DNA of 64,000 bases from Noviherbaspirillum galbum (GTDB taxonomy: Bacteria > Pseudomonadota > Gammaproteobacteria > Burkholderiales > Burkholderiaceae_D): contig NZ_JAAIVB010000080.1 of NCBI RefSeq assembly GCF_010974945.1, forward strand, positions 35,318 through 99,317. The letters run 5' to 3'. The notes under the pieces were generated by a model. The model saw only the letters and a list, made by a program, of their open reading frames with translations. It was not told the DNA's origin and ran no database searches. The position numbers were made by a program, and so were the translations under genes. Positions within the stretch are counted from its first letter, which is position 1. Each line of letters opens with the position of its first letter. This document shows positions 36,220 through 48,685 of the stretch, piece after piece.

Positions 36220-37713
36220 GTGACCGCCAAATACATCCTCGCCTTCGACCAGGGCACCACCAGTTCGCGCGCCATCCTGTTCGACCGCGCGGGACGCATC
36301 CATGGCATCTCCCAGCGCGAGTTCCGGCAGATATTCCCCGCGCCCGGCTGGGTGGCCCACGATGCGACCGAAATCTGGCAGAGCCAGCTCGCGGTGGCGC
36401 AGCAGGTGCTGAAGGAACACGGCGTGTCCGCCGGAGACATCGCCGCGATCGGCATTACCAACCAGCGCGAGACCACGGTGGTGTGGGACAAGGCCACCGG
36501 CGAACCGATCGCCGATGCCATCGTCTGGCAGGATCACCGCACCGCCGATCTCTGCGACGCCTTGCGCGCGGCGGGCAAGTCCGACTTGTTCCGCGAGCGC
36601 ACCGGGCTGGTGATCGATTCCTATTTTTCCGGGACCAAGATCCGCTGGCTGCTCGACAACGTGCCGGGTGCGCGGGCGCGCGCCGAGCGCGGCGAGCTCG
36701 CCTTCGGCACCGTCGATTCCTGGCTCATCTACAAGCTGTGCGGCGCGCATGTCACCGACGTCAGCAACGCCTCGCGCACCATGGTGTTCAACATCCATAC
36801 CCTGCAATGGGACGACGAACTCCTGCGGACGCTCGACATCCCGGCCAGCATGCTGCCCGAGGTGGTGCCGAGCAGCGGCGTCGTCGGCCAGGCGCGCGCC
36901 GAATTCTTCGGCCAGCCCATCCCGATCGCCGGGATCGCCGGCGACCAGCAGGCCGCCACCTTCGGCCAGGCCTGCCACCAGAGCGGCATGGCGAAGAACA
37001 CCTATGGCACCGGCTGCTTCATGCTGATGCATACCGGCCAGCAGGCGATGACGTCGCAGAACAACCTGCTCACCACCATCGGCTGGAACCTCGCGCCGGG
37101 CGCCACGCCGGACTACATGCTGGAAGGCAGCGTCTTCAATGCGGGCGCGGCGGTGCAGTGGCTGCGCGACGGGCTCGGCCTGATCCAGAGTTCGGCGGAG
37201 GTTGAGGCGCTGGCCTCGCTGGTGCCGGATACCGGCGGCGTATTCTTCGTGCCCGCCTTCGCCGGACTCGGCGCGCCCTATTGGGACGCTTACGCGCGCG
37301 GCACGATCGTCGGCATCAGCCGTGGCACGACCAAGGCCCACATCGCCCGCGCCACGCTGGAGGGCATCGCCTACCAGAATGCGGACGTGCTCGACGCCAT
37401 GCAGCGCGACGCCGGCATCGGCCTGCGCGAACTGCGCGTCGATGGCGGGGCCGCGCGCAACGACCTGCTGATGCAATTCCAGTCGGACGTGCTGGGCGTG
37501 CCGGTGGTCCGGCCGGTGGTGACGGAAACGACTGCCTTGGGGGCGGCTTATCTCGCCGGCCTCGCGGTCGGCTTCTGGGCTTCGCGCGAAGAAATCGCCG
37601 CGCAGTGGCAGGTGGAAAAGCGCTTCGAGCCGACGATGCCGGAGGCAAGGCGTCAGGAACGTCTGGCTGTCTGGCGCAAGGCGGTGGAGCGGTCGCAGCG
37701 CTGGGCGGAGTGA
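36220..37713 (+). CDS. glpK: Glycerol kinase
   Basis: Phosphorylates imported glycerol to glycerol-3-phosphate, the substrate of GlpD and the inducer of GlpR. 497 aa with a GTG start behind CGGGAGA. FGGY-kinase features: [61 protein letters not shown], and the C-terminal [11 protein letters not shown] plus [19 protein letters not shown]. Separated from glpV by the repeat-filled gap, so it may have its own promoter or depend on read-through. Confidence 0.97.
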   Translation: MTAKYILAFDQGTTSSRAILFDRAGRIHGISQREFRQIFPAPGWVAHDATEIWQSQLAVAQQVLKEHGVSAGDIAAIGITNQRETTVVWDKATGEPIADAIVWQDHRTADLCDALRAAGKSDLFRERTGLVIDSYFSGTKIRWLLDNVPGARARAERGELAFGTVDSWLIYKLCGAHVTDVSNASRTMVFNIHTLQWDDELLRTLDIPASMLPEVVPSSGVVGQARAEFFGQPIPIAGIAGDQQAATFGQACHQSGMAKNTYGTGCFMLMHTGQQAMTSQNNLLTTIGWNLAPGATPDYMLEGSVFNAGAAVQWLRDGLGLIQSSAEVEALASLVPDTGGVFFVPAFAGLGAPYWDAYARGTIVGISRGTTKAHIARATLEGIAYQNADVLDAMQRDAGIGLRELRVDGGAARNDLLMQFQSDVLGVPVVRPVVTETTALGAAYLAGLAVGFWASREEIAAQWQVEKRFEPTMPEARRQERLAVWRKAVERSQRWAE

Positions 37714-37726
37714 TGATGGAATGCGA

Positions 37727-37757
37727 TGCCGCGCCGGTGCGATGCGCCGGCGCGGCA
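37727..37757. terminator. Hairpin between convergent glpK and PEP-CTERM gene
   Basis: An 11-bp perfect stem TGCCGCGCCGG (37727-37737) with CCGGCGCGGCA (37747-37757) and a 9-nt loop. There is no T-run on either side, so termination is inferred from stem strength and location only. Confidence 0.55.
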
Positions 37758-37773
37758 GGGTTGCGTCTCCGCC

Positions 37774-38691
37774 TTAGCGCGTGGCGCGCTTGCGGCGGCT
37801 GAGGCTCAGGCCGGCAAGGCCGATGCCGAGCAGGGCCACGCCAGCCGGTTCAGGCACCGTGCCGCCACGGCGCAGATCCCAGTTCGCGATCAAGGCCAGG
37901 TCGTTGGCATTGAGGCCGGTGAGCACCGAGTTGCCGGATCCCAGGGTATCGTAGCGGGTCACCGCGGCGAGCGCGTCGGCGGCGGTCGGCGCGAGGTCAT
38001 TGAAGAACATCAGCGCAATGGACTGGCCGGCCGCCAGGGTCACGCGGAAATCGGCGCGCACGCCCTCGTTGCCAGCGCTGCTGTAAGTGGTCGTGCCGTA
38101 CACCGAGGTCGGCGCCAGCACTGCCCCCTTGCCAAACAAAACCCAGATGTTCGCGGGATCGCTCGATGCGTCGTCGGTGACCAGCCAGCGGTCGTTCGTG
38201 CCGAACGTCGTGTCGCCGCTGCTCGAGCCGGCCACGTATGTCGCGCCGTCCGATCCCGCGTTGCCCTGCCAGGTGATGGTGTTCGTGAGCGTGGCGTTGC
38301 CATTGTTGGTGAACTTGGCAAAGTTGCGGATCGCGCGCGAGGCCGGGTCGATGAAATATTCCAGGGTGGTGCTGAAGCCGCTCAGCGTCACCGCGTTGCC
38401 GGTGTAGGTGCGGCCGTTGAGGCTGGCGCCGGCCGGGTTGTAGGCACTGCCATTGACTTGAAGGATGCCCGCGATGTCGAAGGCGTCGCCCTGGCCGGTG
38501 CTGCCGATGCCCGCGTCGGCGTATCCTAGGCCGACGCCCGTTTGCCCGATGCAGGCATATGACGAATCCTGTCCGTTGATGTTGGTGCAGGAGGCAGTGG
38601 AGATATTGGCTGCCTGCGCCGCGCATGCCATTGTGCCGATCGTTGCCGTGGCGAGCAGCGTGCGAACCAGGCCCGGTATTGCAATCTTCAT
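37774..38691 (-). CDS. PEP-CTERM sorting domain protein (second)
   Basis: Exported protein of 305 aa. The signal peptide ends AACAAQA (cleavage before ANIST). The body is Ser/Thr/Gly/Asn-rich beta-type sequence with two cysteines near the N-terminus (ASCTNIN and YACIGQTG). The C-terminal signal is VPEPAGVALLGIGLAGLSLS followed by RRKRATR. It is unrelated in its body to the PEP-CTERM protein at 13.7-14.4 kb, but has the same orientation and a similar sigma-54-like upstream element. The function beyond matrix or surface localisation is unknown. Confidence 0.87.
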   Translation of the reverse strand: MKIAIPGLVRTLLATATIGTMACAAQAANISTASCTNINGQDSSYACIGQTGVGLGYADAGIGSTGQGDAFDIAGILQVNGSAYNPAGASLNGRTYTGNAVTLSGFSTTLEYFIDPASRAIRNFAKFTNNGNATLTNTITWQGNAGSDGATYVAGSSSGDTTFGTNDRWLVTDDASSDPANIWVLFGKGAVLAPTSVYGTTTYSSAGNEGVRADFRVTLAAGQSIALMFFNDLAPTAADALAAVTRYDTLGSGNSVLTGLNANDLALIANWDLRRGGTVPEPAGVALLGIGLAGLSLSRRKRATR

Positions 38692-38802
38692 AGAGTGATC
38701 TCGTTGTTATCGTTGAATGGGGTTAGTCCGTGGCGGCGGAAGCGTCCCGGATCAAGCGCGCAATGCGGAAGGCATTTCCCGCCAGGGCCACGATTGTTAC
38801 TA

Positions 38803-38818
38803 AGCAATTGCTATGCCT
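38803..38818 (-). promoter_or_regulatory. Sigma-54-like -24/-12 element before the second PEP-CTERM gene
   Basis: On the minus strand: AGGCAT, five bases, TTGCT. The -12 box is a perfect consensus, the -24 box keeps GGCA, and the GG-to-GC spacing is ten bases as required. It lies about 112 bp before the start codon. The gap 38692-39022 otherwise holds only this element and the probable lpxC promoter. Confidence 0.55.
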
Positions 38819-39010
38819 CCCGGAAATTTCTTTTAGAGAACAAAGGGTTGTCTCTCCGCACGGCAAAATTTCTCACTGGAATGTCAAGATTTCCGACATG
38901 ACATTCCTCAGCGGAAATTGCATGGCTGCCATAGAGCAAGTCGTTGCCGTCGCCGTCGCAAGGCTCCAACAGGCTTACATCTCTTCACAAGTGACCAACG
39001 GGTTAGTTGT

Positions 39011-39016
39011 TATACT
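39011..39016 (+). promoter_or_regulatory. Probable -10 box of lpxC
   Basis: TATACT ends seven bases before the lpxC ATG at 39023, so transcription would start at or next to the start codon. No Shine-Dalgarno sequence at usual spacing is present. The -35 region is weak: TTCACA at 38984-38989 is 21 bp away. Confidence 0.4.
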
Positions 39017-39022
39017 TTGGGA

Positions 39023-39949
39023 ATGCTCAAACAACGTACAGTCAAACAAGTCGTGAATACCATCGGTGTCGGCCTGCATTCCGGCACCAAGGTCGAGATG
39101 ACGCTCCGTCCCGCCGCACCGGATACCGGCATCGTGTTCCGCCGCGTGGACGTGACGCCCCCGGTGGACCTGCCCGCATCGGCGATGGGCGTCGGCGACA
39201 CCCGGCTGGCCTCCACCCTGCAGAAGGACGGCGTCAAGGTATCGACGGTGGAGCACCTCATGTCCGCATGCGCCGGCCTGGGCATCGACAACCTGTACGT
39301 CGACTTGACCGCGGAAGAGATCCCCATCATGGATGGCTCGGCCGCCACCTTCGTCTTCCTGCTGCAGCAAGCCGGCCTGCAGGAGCAGAACGCCCCCAAG
39401 AAGTTCATCCGCGTGATCAAGCCGGTCGAGGTCCGCGAAGGCGAGGGCGCCCAGGAGAAATGGGCGAGGCTCGAGCCTTACAACGGCTTCAAGCTCAAGT
39501 TCTTCATCGAATTCAATCATCCCGCGGTCGATGCGACCGGGCAGATCGCCGAAGTCGACTTCGAGCAGGAGTCCTACATCAAAGAGATCGCACGCGCCCG
39601 CACATTCGGCTTCATGCATGAAGTGGAAACCCTGCGCGGCATCGGCCTGATCCGCGGCGGCTCGCTCGAGAACGCGATCGTGATGGACGAGTACCGCATC
39701 CTCAACCCCGACGGCCTGCGCTACGACAACGAGTTCGTGCGGCACAAGATCCTCGATGCCGTGGGCGACCTCTACCTCGCCGGGCATTCCCTGCTTGCCA
39801 GCTATAGCGCCCACAAGTCGGGCCACGGCCTCAACAACAAGCTGCTGCGCGCCCTGTTCGCGCGCGAGGATGCCTACGAGATCGTCACATTCGAGTCGGC
39901 CGAGGTCGCGCCGCGCGCCTACGGCTCCCTGGAGTGGGCTTACAACTGA
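39023..39949 (+). CDS. lpxC: UDP-3-O-acyl-N-acetylglucosamine deacetylase
   Basis: Zinc deacetylase catalysing the committed step of lipid A synthesis. 308 aa from the ATG at 39023; an earlier in-frame Met at 38918 would add a basic, non-conserved tail. Zinc ligands are His78 (in VEHLMSA), His241 and Asp245 (in [10 protein letters not shown]); the catalytic His region is HKSGHG at 264-269. GVGLHSG near the N-terminus and TFGFMHEVE are family motifs. In this bacterial group lpxC usually lies close behind ftsZ; here about 25 kb intervene. It ends next to the convergent dciA gene with no gap. Confidence 0.97.
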   Translation: MLKQRTVKQVVNTIGVGLHSGTKVEMTLRPAAPDTGIVFRRVDVTPPVDLPASAMGVGDTRLASTLQKDGVKVSTVEHLMSACAGLGIDNLYVDLTAEEIPIMDGSAATFVFLLQQAGLQEQNAPKKFIRVIKPVEVREGEGAQEKWARLEPYNGFKLKFFIEFNHPAVDATGQIAEVDFEQESYIKEIARARTFGFMHEVETLRGIGLIRGGSLENAIVMDEYRILNPDGLRYDNEFVRHKILDAVGDLYLAGHSLLASYSAHKSGHGLNNKLLRALFAREDAYEIVTFESAEVAPRAYGSLEWAYN

Positions 39950-40453
39950 TCAGCGCCGGCGGTGCCGCTGGAGCAAGGCCTCGAGCGCCGACTTCAACTG
40001 CTTGTTCTGGGCGCTGTCCTCGAGGGAATTCCGCAGTTCCGCGAGGGCGGAAATGGCCTGCGGCGGCAGGGCAAGCCGCTTCTCCGGCCGCGGTTTCTCG
40101 GTCAGTTTGCGAACTTGCACTTTGATCTTGATTGCGTTAACCTGCCAGCCCCGTTGCAACAATGACTCCTGCAGCTTCGGCAACTGCTGCTTGGCTTTCG
40201 CGGCCATGGCGGCGTTCGGCGCGGACAGCGTGAGCTGGCCGGCATCGAACTGCATGACGGAACACAAATCAAACAGCGCGGGGAGAGTGGCGGCGCAGTC
40301 CTTTTGCAGGGCGGCAAGCCGGGCGGCGGCCGGCAGGAGGGCAGCCATCTTGTCATGGTTCCGCAGGAAATCGGCGACGCCGCGCGTAGCCTGAGCGGAA
40401 CCCGAGGATCGGCCGACGGGAGACTTGAAAAGAAATGAGGACGGGCGCTTCAT
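39950..40453 (-). CDS. dciA: DUF721/DciA-family protein
   Basis: 167 aa. The N-terminal half is a DUF721 domain with LLPAAARLAALQKDCAATLP and the strand segment LTLSAPNAAMAAKAKQQLP, as in DciA, the DnaB helicase-loading factor of bacteria lacking DnaC. The C-terminus is rich in basic residues (ending LQRHRRR) and may contact DNA. It is convergent with lpxC (stop codons adjacent) and divergent from the M23 peptidase, with start codons 50 bp apart. It is a helicase operator by family only; the domain is short and divergent. Confidence 0.75.
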   Translation of the reverse strand: MKRPSSFLFKSPVGRSSGSAQATRGVADFLRNHDKMAALLPAAARLAALQKDCAATLPALFDLCSVMQFDAGQLTLSAPNAAMAAKAKQQLPKLQESLLQRGWQVNAIKIKVQVRKLTEKPRPEKRLALPPQAISALAELRNSLEDSAQNKQLKSALEALLQRHRRR

Positions 40454-40502
40454 GCCCGAACCTTATCACAGCAGCCCCGCCGGACGCATGGGAGGAGTCG
40501 AG

Positions 40503-41471
40503 ATGCAAATCATCGTGTTGCACCCGCGATTCAAGGCCAGGTCGCTGACGCTGACGCACTGGCACCTGGCCGCGGCGGCGGTCTGCTTCATCGTGGCGGT
40601 GCTCGCCGTCGCAGCCCTGCTGTACTACCTTACCTTCCGCCATGCCGCGGACAAGCTACCCATCGTGCGCGACATGGTCGCTTCCGCCTCCGCTTCCGAG
40701 GCTGCCAGCCAGGAAGACGTTACCCGCAAGGACCGCTACGTCAAGGAAAACCTCGCCGCCATGGCAACCAAGCTCGGCGAGATGCAGGCGCAGCTCATGC
40801 GGCTCGACGCGCTCGGCGAGCGGGTCCAGGGACTGGCGGGCGTCAAGCCGCAGGAATTCAACTTCCGCGAGCTGCCGGGGCGCGGCGGCGCGCTGCCCTC
40901 CGGCACCGCGCAGCAGTCCCCTGTCTCCATGAGCGAATTCCAGGAACTGATCGACGCCATGGCAAGGGACGTGGAGCACCGCGCCGACTACATGAGCATG
41001 GTCGAGTCCAACCTGATGGGCCTGAAGGTGAGGTCGCGGATGCTGCCGACCATCGCCCCGGTCAACGTCGGCTACAACGCCTCGGGCTTCGGCTGGCGCT
41101 TCGACCCGTTCACCGGCCGCAACACCTTCCACGAGGGCATCGACTTCGCCGCCGGCGCCGGCACGCACATCGTTGCCGCGGCCGGCGGCGTGGTCATCGC
41201 CGCGGAATACCATCACCAGTATGGCAACATGCTCGAGATCGACCATGGCAACGACATCGTGACCCGCTACGCGCATGCCTCGCGGCTGCATGCCAAGGTC
41301 GGCGACATCGTCCGGCGCGGCCAGCACGTGGCCGACATCGGGTCCACCGGACGCTCCACCGGCGCCCACCTGCACTTCGAGGTGCTGGTCAAGCGGGTGC
41401 CGCAGAATCCGCACAAGTTCCTGACCGCCGGCGCCGATCCCGCCCTAGCCAGCCGGCTGGCGGCGAATTGA
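40503..41471 (+). CDS. M23/LytM-domain peptidase, membrane-anchored
   Basis: 322 aa from ATG 40503, placed behind GGAGGAG; a longer frame from 40425 overlaps dciA. A transmembrane helix at about 20-43 (LAAAAVCFIVAVLAVAALLYYL) anchors the protein, a coiled coil (about 60-180) follows, and the C-terminal LytM domain (about 185-310) has the zinc motif HEGIDFAAGAG and HLHFEV, so the endopeptidase appears catalytically intact. Likely role: peptidoglycan endopeptidase or regulator of amidases during division or envelope growth. The location just before secA is conserved in many betaproteobacteria. Confidence 0.88.
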   Translation: MQIIVLHPRFKARSLTLTHWHLAAAAVCFIVAVLAVAALLYYLTFRHAADKLPIVRDMVASASASEAASQEDVTRKDRYVKENLAAMATKLGEMQAQLMRLDALGERVQGLAGVKPQEFNFRELPGRGGALPSGTAQQSPVSMSEFQELIDAMARDVEHRADYMSMVESNLMGLKVRSRMLPTIAPVNVGYNASGFGWRFDPFTGRNTFHEGIDFAAGAGTHIVAAAGGVVIAAEYHHQYGNMLEIDHGNDIVTRYAHASRLHAKVGDIVRRGQHVADIGSTGRSTGAHLHFEVLVKRVPQNPHKFLTAGADPALASRLAAN

Positions 41472-41677
41472 CGCCTTGCATTTCCGGCATGCATCCCAAA
41501 CTAGGCCGGGGAGCCCGCGCTGGACGCGGCGGGACTCTGTTCCCGATCAAACAATTTCCGCAAGGGACGCCAGGGTCAAGCAGCTCGCGATGGGCTGCGT
41601 GATAAAATCGGGAGTTTAGTTCGTTTCATCCGAATTCCGGCCTGCGCGACGTCGCGACGCCATTACCAGAACCGCTC

Positions 41678-44440
<2,763 letters not shown>

Positions 44441-44461
44441 GCCCGTCCCGCCGGTCCTGAT

Positions 44462-44502
44462 CACATCCTCCCGCCGCGGTGTTCCCGCGACGGGAGGATG
44501 TG
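44462..44502 (+). terminator. Long hairpin after secA
   Basis: Perfect 12-bp stem CACATCCTCCCG (44462-44473) with CGGGAGGATGTG (44491-44502), extended by an inner CGCGG/CCGCG pairing. No T-run follows. It lies 21 bp after secA and 55 bp before argJ, so it may be a terminator, attenuator or RNA-stability element. Confidence 0.6.
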
Positions 44503-44557
44503 TCATTCAGGCGTATCGAAGTTTTCATCTTCTTTCATTCATCTTCCGTTTTCCGCC

Positions 44558-45805
44558 ATGGCCGTCAATCTTCCGCTCCCCGTCGCTGCAAACCTGAAAC
44601 CCGTCGCCGGCATCGAACTCGGCCATGCCGAGGCGGGCGTGCGCAAGGCCAACCGCAAGGACCTGCTGGTCATGAAGCTGGCGCCGACCGCGTCGGTGGC
44701 CGGCGTGTTCACCACCAACCGCTTCTGCGCCGCGCCGGTCCAGGTCTGCAAGGCGCACCTGGAAGGCCTGAGCCTGTCCGACCGGACGGACGGCGGCATC
44801 CGCGCGCTGGTCATCAATACCGGCAACGCCAATGCCGGCACGGGCGAAGCCGGCCTCGCCGCCGCCAATGCCACCTGCGCCGCGCTGGCCGCCTTGCTCC
44901 GGTGCGAGCCGTCGCAGATCCTGCCGTTCTCGACCGGCGTGATCCTCGAGCCGCTGCCGGTGGAACGCATCAAGGCGGGCATGCCCCAGGCCATCGGCAA
45001 CCTTAAGGCCGACAACTGGTACAACGCTGCCGAAGCCATCATGACCACCGACACGCAGCCCAAGGCCGAGTCGCGCACCGTCGCCATCAACGGCGTCACG
45101 ATCACGCTCACCGGCATCAGCAAGGGCGCCGGCATGATCAAGCCCAACATGGCCACCATGCTCGGCTTCCTCGCCATGGATGCGAAGGTTGCCCAGCCGG
45201 TCCTCGAGCACATGGTGAAGCAGGCGGCCGACAAGTCCTTCAACTGCATCACCATCGACGGCGACACCTCCACCAACGATTCCTTCATGCTGATCGCCAC
45301 CGGCGCCTCGGCGCTGGAAGTCAATGACATCGATTCGCCGGAATACGCCGCCCTGGCCGATGCCGTCATCGGCCTCTCGCAGGAACTCGCGCAGATGATC
45401 ATCCGGGACGGCGAGGGCGCGACCAAGTTCATGACCATCACCGTCGAGGAAGGTCGCAACGCCGACGAGTGCCGCCAGATCGCCTATGCCATCGGCCATT
45501 CGCCCCTGGTCAAGACCGCCTTCTACGCCTCCGACCCCAACCTCGGCCGCATCCTTGCCGCCATCGGCTACGCCGGCGTGGACGACCTCGACGTCAGCAA
45601 ACTCAACCTCTATCTCGACGACGTCTGGGTGGCGAAGAACGGCGGCCGCAATCCCGACTACAAGGAAGAGGACGGCCAGCGAGTGATGAAGCAGAGCGAA
45701 ATCACCATCCGCGTCAGGCTCGCGCGCGGCGATGCCGCCGCCACCATCTGGACCTGCGACCTGTCGCATGAGTACGTCAGCATCAACGCCGATTACCGTT
45801 CGTAA
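44558..45805 (+). CDS. argJ: Glutamate N-acetyltransferase / amino-acid acetyltransferase (ArgJ)
   Basis: Arginine biosynthesis enzyme that moves the acetyl group from N-acetylornithine to glutamate. 415 aa from ATG 44558; the frame extends 20 codons upstream without a better site. The autocatalytic cleavage site is [10 protein letters not shown] with the nucleophile Thr200, which would yield alpha and beta chains. [14 protein letters not shown] and [13 protein letters not shown] are family motifs, and the C-terminal [15 protein letters not shown] ends as usual. No other arg genes are nearby. Whether it is mono- or bifunctional cannot be told from sequence alone. Confidence 0.96.
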   Translation: MAVNLPLPVAANLKPVAGIELGHAEAGVRKANRKDLLVMKLAPTASVAGVFTTNRFCAAPVQVCKAHLEGLSLSDRTDGGIRALVINTGNANAGTGEAGLAAANATCAALAALLRCEPSQILPFSTGVILEPLPVERIKAGMPQAIGNLKADNWYNAAEAIMTTDTQPKAESRTVAINGVTITLTGISKGAGMIKPNMATMLGFLAMDAKVAQPVLEHMVKQAADKSFNCITIDGDTSTNDSFMLIATGASALEVNDIDSPEYAALADAVIGLSQELAQMIIRDGEGATKFMTITVEEGRNADECRQIAYAIGHSPLVKTAFYASDPNLGRILAAIGYAGVDDLDVSKLNLYLDDVWVAKNGGRNPDYKEEDGQRVMKQSEITIRVRLARGDAAATIWTCDLSHEYVSINADYRS

Positions 45806-45834
45806 AACCACCGTTCGCAAAGCCAAGCCGCACC

Positions 45835-46716
45835 ATGACCCAGCTTGACCAATTCCTCACGCGCGCCGAGGCGCTGCTCAACCGCCTCGACCGGCTGCTT
45901 CCGCCCGGCGGCGAGATTCCCGACTTCGGCGCCAGCCATGCCTTCCGCTGGCGCAAGCACCGCGGCAACCTGCAGGCCGGCGGCACGCTGCAGGCGGTGC
46001 GCCACGTGGCGAAGATTTCCCTTTCCGACCTGCACAACATCGCTCGCCAGAAAGAACAGATCGAGCAGAACACCCGCCAGTTCGTCGATGGCCGTCCCGC
46101 GAACAACGTGCTGCTGACCGGCGCGCGCGGCACCGGCAAGTCCTCGCTCATCAAGGCCTGCCTGAACGAATTCGCGGACCGGGGCCTGCGCCTGATCGAG
46201 GTGGACAAGGATGACCTCGGCGACCTGCCCGACATCGTCGACCTCGTCGCCGGCCGCCCGGAACGCTTCGTGATCTTCTGCGACGACCTGTCCTTCGAGG
46301 AAGGCGAGAGCGGCTACAAGGCGCTCAAGGTCGCGCTCGACGGCAGCGTCTCGGCCCAGTCGGACAACGTACTCATCTATGCCACGTCCAACCGCCGCCA
46401 CCTGATGCCGGAGCGCATGTCGGACAACGCCACCTACGTGCACACCGAGGACGGCGACCTGCATCCCGGCGAGACCGTGGAAGAAAAGATTTCCCTGTCC
46501 GAACGCTTCGGCCTCTGGGTATCGTTCTATCCTTTCAAGCAGGACGACTACCTCGACATCGTGGCCCACTGGCTGCGTCATTTCGGCTGCGGCGATTCCC
46601 ATATCGAAGAGGCCCGCGGCGATGCCCTGCGCTGGGCGCTGCAGCGCGGCTCCCGCTCCGGCCGGGTGGCCTGGCAATTCGCGCGCGACTACGCCGGCAA
46701 GGTCGGCAACCGGTGA
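45835..46716 (+). CDS. DUF815-family AAA-type ATPase
   Basis: 293 aa. Walker A is GARGTGKS (residues 96-103), and Walker B-like VIFCDDLSFEEGE lies near residue 145. The sensor region is LIYATSNRRHLMP, and SLSERFGLWVSFYPF matches the DUF815 family of uncharacterised P-loop ATPases. Its biological role is unknown. It starts 29 bp after argJ, and the stop overlaps the GTG start of mutT; the argJ-DUF815-mutT order is common in Burkholderiales, from memory. Confidence 0.85.
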   Translation: MTQLDQFLTRAEALLNRLDRLLPPGGEIPDFGASHAFRWRKHRGNLQAGGTLQAVRHVAKISLSDLHNIARQKEQIEQNTRQFVDGRPANNVLLTGARGTGKSSLIKACLNEFADRGLRLIEVDKDDLGDLPDIVDLVAGRPERFVIFCDDLSFEEGESGYKALKVALDGSVSAQSDNVLIYATSNRRHLMPERMSDNATYVHTEDGDLHPGETVEEKISLSERFGLWVSFYPFKQDDYLDIVAHWLRHFGCGDSHIEEARGDALRWALQRGSRSGRVAWQFARDYAGKVGNR

Positions 46717-47120
46717 GCGAATCGGCCAAGCCGGTCGACGTCGCGGTCGGCATCCTCATGAAGTCCAATGGCGACGTGCTGCTCGGCCAGCGGCCGGACG
46801 GCAAGCCCTATGCCGGCTATTGGGAATTCCCAGGCGGCAAGGTCGAGCCCGGCGAATCCATCCTGGATGCGCTCAAGCGCGAATTCCTCGAAGAACTCGG
46901 GATCGTCGTGCTGGGCGCCGAACCGTGGTGCTGCGTCGAGCATGTCTATCCGCACGCCCACGTCAGGCTCTACTTCTACATCAGCCGTGCCTGGGAGGGC
47001 GAACCGCAATCCCTGGAAGGCCAGGCCTTCGCCTGGCAGGGCAGTCTCGGCGTGGGGCCGCTGCTGCCGGCGACCATCCCCCTCATCGAATGGCTCGACA
47101 GGCTGCGCTACGCCGATTGA
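46713..47120 (+). CDS. mutT: 8-oxo-dGTP diphosphatase, MutT-type Nudix hydrolase
   Basis: 135 aa; removes oxidised nucleotides from the precursor pool. The Nudix box runs from Gly42 to Ile64 (GGKVEPGES, then REFLEELGI) with the metal-binding Glu57, Glu60 and Glu61. WEFPGGK and the C-terminal LLPATIPLIEWL are MutT-like. The GTG start overlaps the stop of the ATPase gene (GTGA). The C-terminal TMP synthase-like domain of longer MutT proteins is absent. Confidence 0.88.
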   Translation: MSESAKPVDVAVGILMKSNGDVLLGQRPDGKPYAGYWEFPGGKVEPGESILDALKREFLEELGIVVLGAEPWCCVEHVYPHAHVRLYFYISRAWEGEPQSLEGQAFAWQGSLGVGPLLPATIPLIEWLDRLRYAD

Positions 47121-47129
47121 CGGCAGTCG

Positions 47130-47170
47130 TTTGTATTGATTTCATTACGGCGTATTGAAATCAATACAAA
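47130..47170. promoter_or_regulatory. Perfect palindrome upstream of dadA
   Basis: 15-bp arms TTTGTATTGATTTCA (47130-47144) and TGAAATCAATACAAA (47156-47170) around an 11-bp spacer. The arms are AT-rich in a GC-rich region. A further TTTTCAATACA half-site occurs near 47235-47245. A regulator-binding site for dadA is more likely than a terminator because the stem is AT-rich and has no T-run. Confidence 0.6.
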
Positions 47171-47389
47171 TCGCAAACCTTTGATTACGCTGGAAAAACG
47201 CCAAAATATCAGATCTTTCTGTTCTTTCGTATCGTTTTCAATACAGTCGTCGTAAGGGCAGGCCTACGCTAAGTCCCTGATTTTTCTGAAGATCGCCGGG
47301 TGGCACGCGAGTTGCTGAACTCGCCATGTCGCCGCCGGGCAAGCTGTTCCCATCGGCATCAGCAAACCTTACAGAAAAAGAGGACCACC

Positions 47390-48685
47390 GTGAAAATCAT
47401 CGTCCTGGGAAGCGGCGTCATCGGTACTGCATCCGCGTATTACCTGGCGCAGGCCGGACACGAAGTGACCGTGATCGACCGCCAGCCCGCCGCCGCTATG
47501 GAAACCAGCTTCGCCAACGCCGGCGAAGTGTCTCCCGGCTACTCCGCTCCCTGGGCGGCGCCAGGCATCCCGCTCAAGGCCCTGAAATGGCTGATGATGC
47601 GCCACAGTCCGCTCGTCATCCGCCCGAGCGCCGATCCCGCGATGTGGCGCTGGGTCTTCCAGATGCTGATGAACTGCACCTCCGCACGCTACGAAACCAA
47701 CAAAGGACGCATGGTCCGCCTCGCCGAATACAGCCGCGATTGCCTCGCCGCGCTGCGCGACGACACCGGCATCCGCTACGACGAACGTACCCAGGGCACC
47801 CTGCAGCTGTTCCGCACCCAGCAGCAGCTCGACGCCGCCGCCGCCGACATCGCGGTGCTCCAGCAGTACGGCGTGCCCTACGAGGTGCTCGATCCGCAGG
47901 GCTGCATCGGCGTGGAACCCGCACTGGCCGCGGTCCGCAGCAAGTTCGTCGGCGCCCTGCGCCTGCCCGGCGACGAAACCGGCGACTGCTTCAAGTTCAC
48001 CCAGCGGCTCGCGGCGCTGGCCGAGCAGGCCGGCGTGCACTTCCGCTACGGCGTGCCGATCCAGCGCCTGCTGGCCGACGGCAAGCGCATCACCGGCGTG
48101 CAGACCGCCGAGGGCGAGCTCCGGGCGGACGGCTACGTGCTGGCGCTGGGCAGCTATTCGCCGCTGATGCTGCGCGATCTCGGCATCCGCATCCCGGTCT
48201 ATCCGATCAAGGGCTACTCCATCACGGTTCCCATCGAGGATGCCCGCTTCGCGCCCGAATCCACCATCATGGATGAAACCTACAAGGTGGCCATCACCCG
48301 CCTCGGCGACCGCATCCGGGTCGGCGGCACGGCGGAAATCGCCGGCTACGACCTCGCGCTGCATCGTTCCCGGCGCGAAACCCTGGAACACTCCGTGGTC
48401 GACCTCTTCCCGCGCGGCGGCGACGTCGGCAAGGCGGAATTCTGGTGCGGCCTGCGACCGATGACGCCGGACGGGACCCCGGTCGTCGGCCCCACGCCCT
48501 ACCGCAACCTGTTCCTCAACACCGGCCACGGCACGCTCGGCTGGACCATGGCCTGCGGCTCCGGCCGCCTGCTGGCCGACCTCGTGACGGGAAAGCGTCC
48601 CGAGATCGACACCGAAGGCTTGTTCATGGACCGCTACGGCCGCGCCAATCCGCCGATCTTCCAGCCCCGCGAAGTGCGTGCATGA
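47390..48685 (+). CDS. dadA: D-amino acid dehydrogenase (small subunit type)
   Basis: FAD enzyme oxidising D-amino acids, chiefly D-alanine, to keto acids with electrons going to the respiratory chain. 431 aa from a GTG start behind AAGAGGA. The FAD-binding [15 protein letters not shown] is at the N-terminus, then [20 protein letters not shown], the KGYSITVP region, and the C-terminal [15 protein letters not shown] with [17 protein letters not shown]. No alanine racemase gene follows. A palindrome lies upstream, and two regulator genes follow. The next gene overlaps the stop (ATGA). Confidence 0.95.
   Translation: MKIIVLGSGVIGTASAYYLAQAGHEVTVIDRQPAAAMETSFANAGEVSPGYSAPWAAPGIPLKALKWLMMRHSPLVIRPSADPAMWRWVFQMLMNCTSARYETNKGRMVRLAEYSRDCLAALRDDTGIRYDERTQGTLQLFRTQQQLDAAAADIAVLQQYGVPYEVLDPQGCIGVEPALAAVRSKFVGALRLPGDETGDCFKFTQRLAALAEQAGVHFRYGVPIQRLLADGKRITGVQTAEGELRADGYVLALGSYSPLMLRDLGIRIPVYPIKGYSITVPIEDARFAPESTIMDETYKVAITRLGDRIRVGGTAEIAGYDLALHRSRRETLEHSVVDLFPRGGDVGKAEFWCGLRPMTPDGTPVVGPTPYRNLFLNTGHGTLGWTMACGSGRLLADLVTGKRPEIDTEGLFMDRYGRANPPIFQPREVRA

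Noticed and set aside
47130..47170. Palindrome after mutT as a Rho-independent terminator
   Set aside because: The stem is AT-rich, and no T-run follows; an operator explanation is better.
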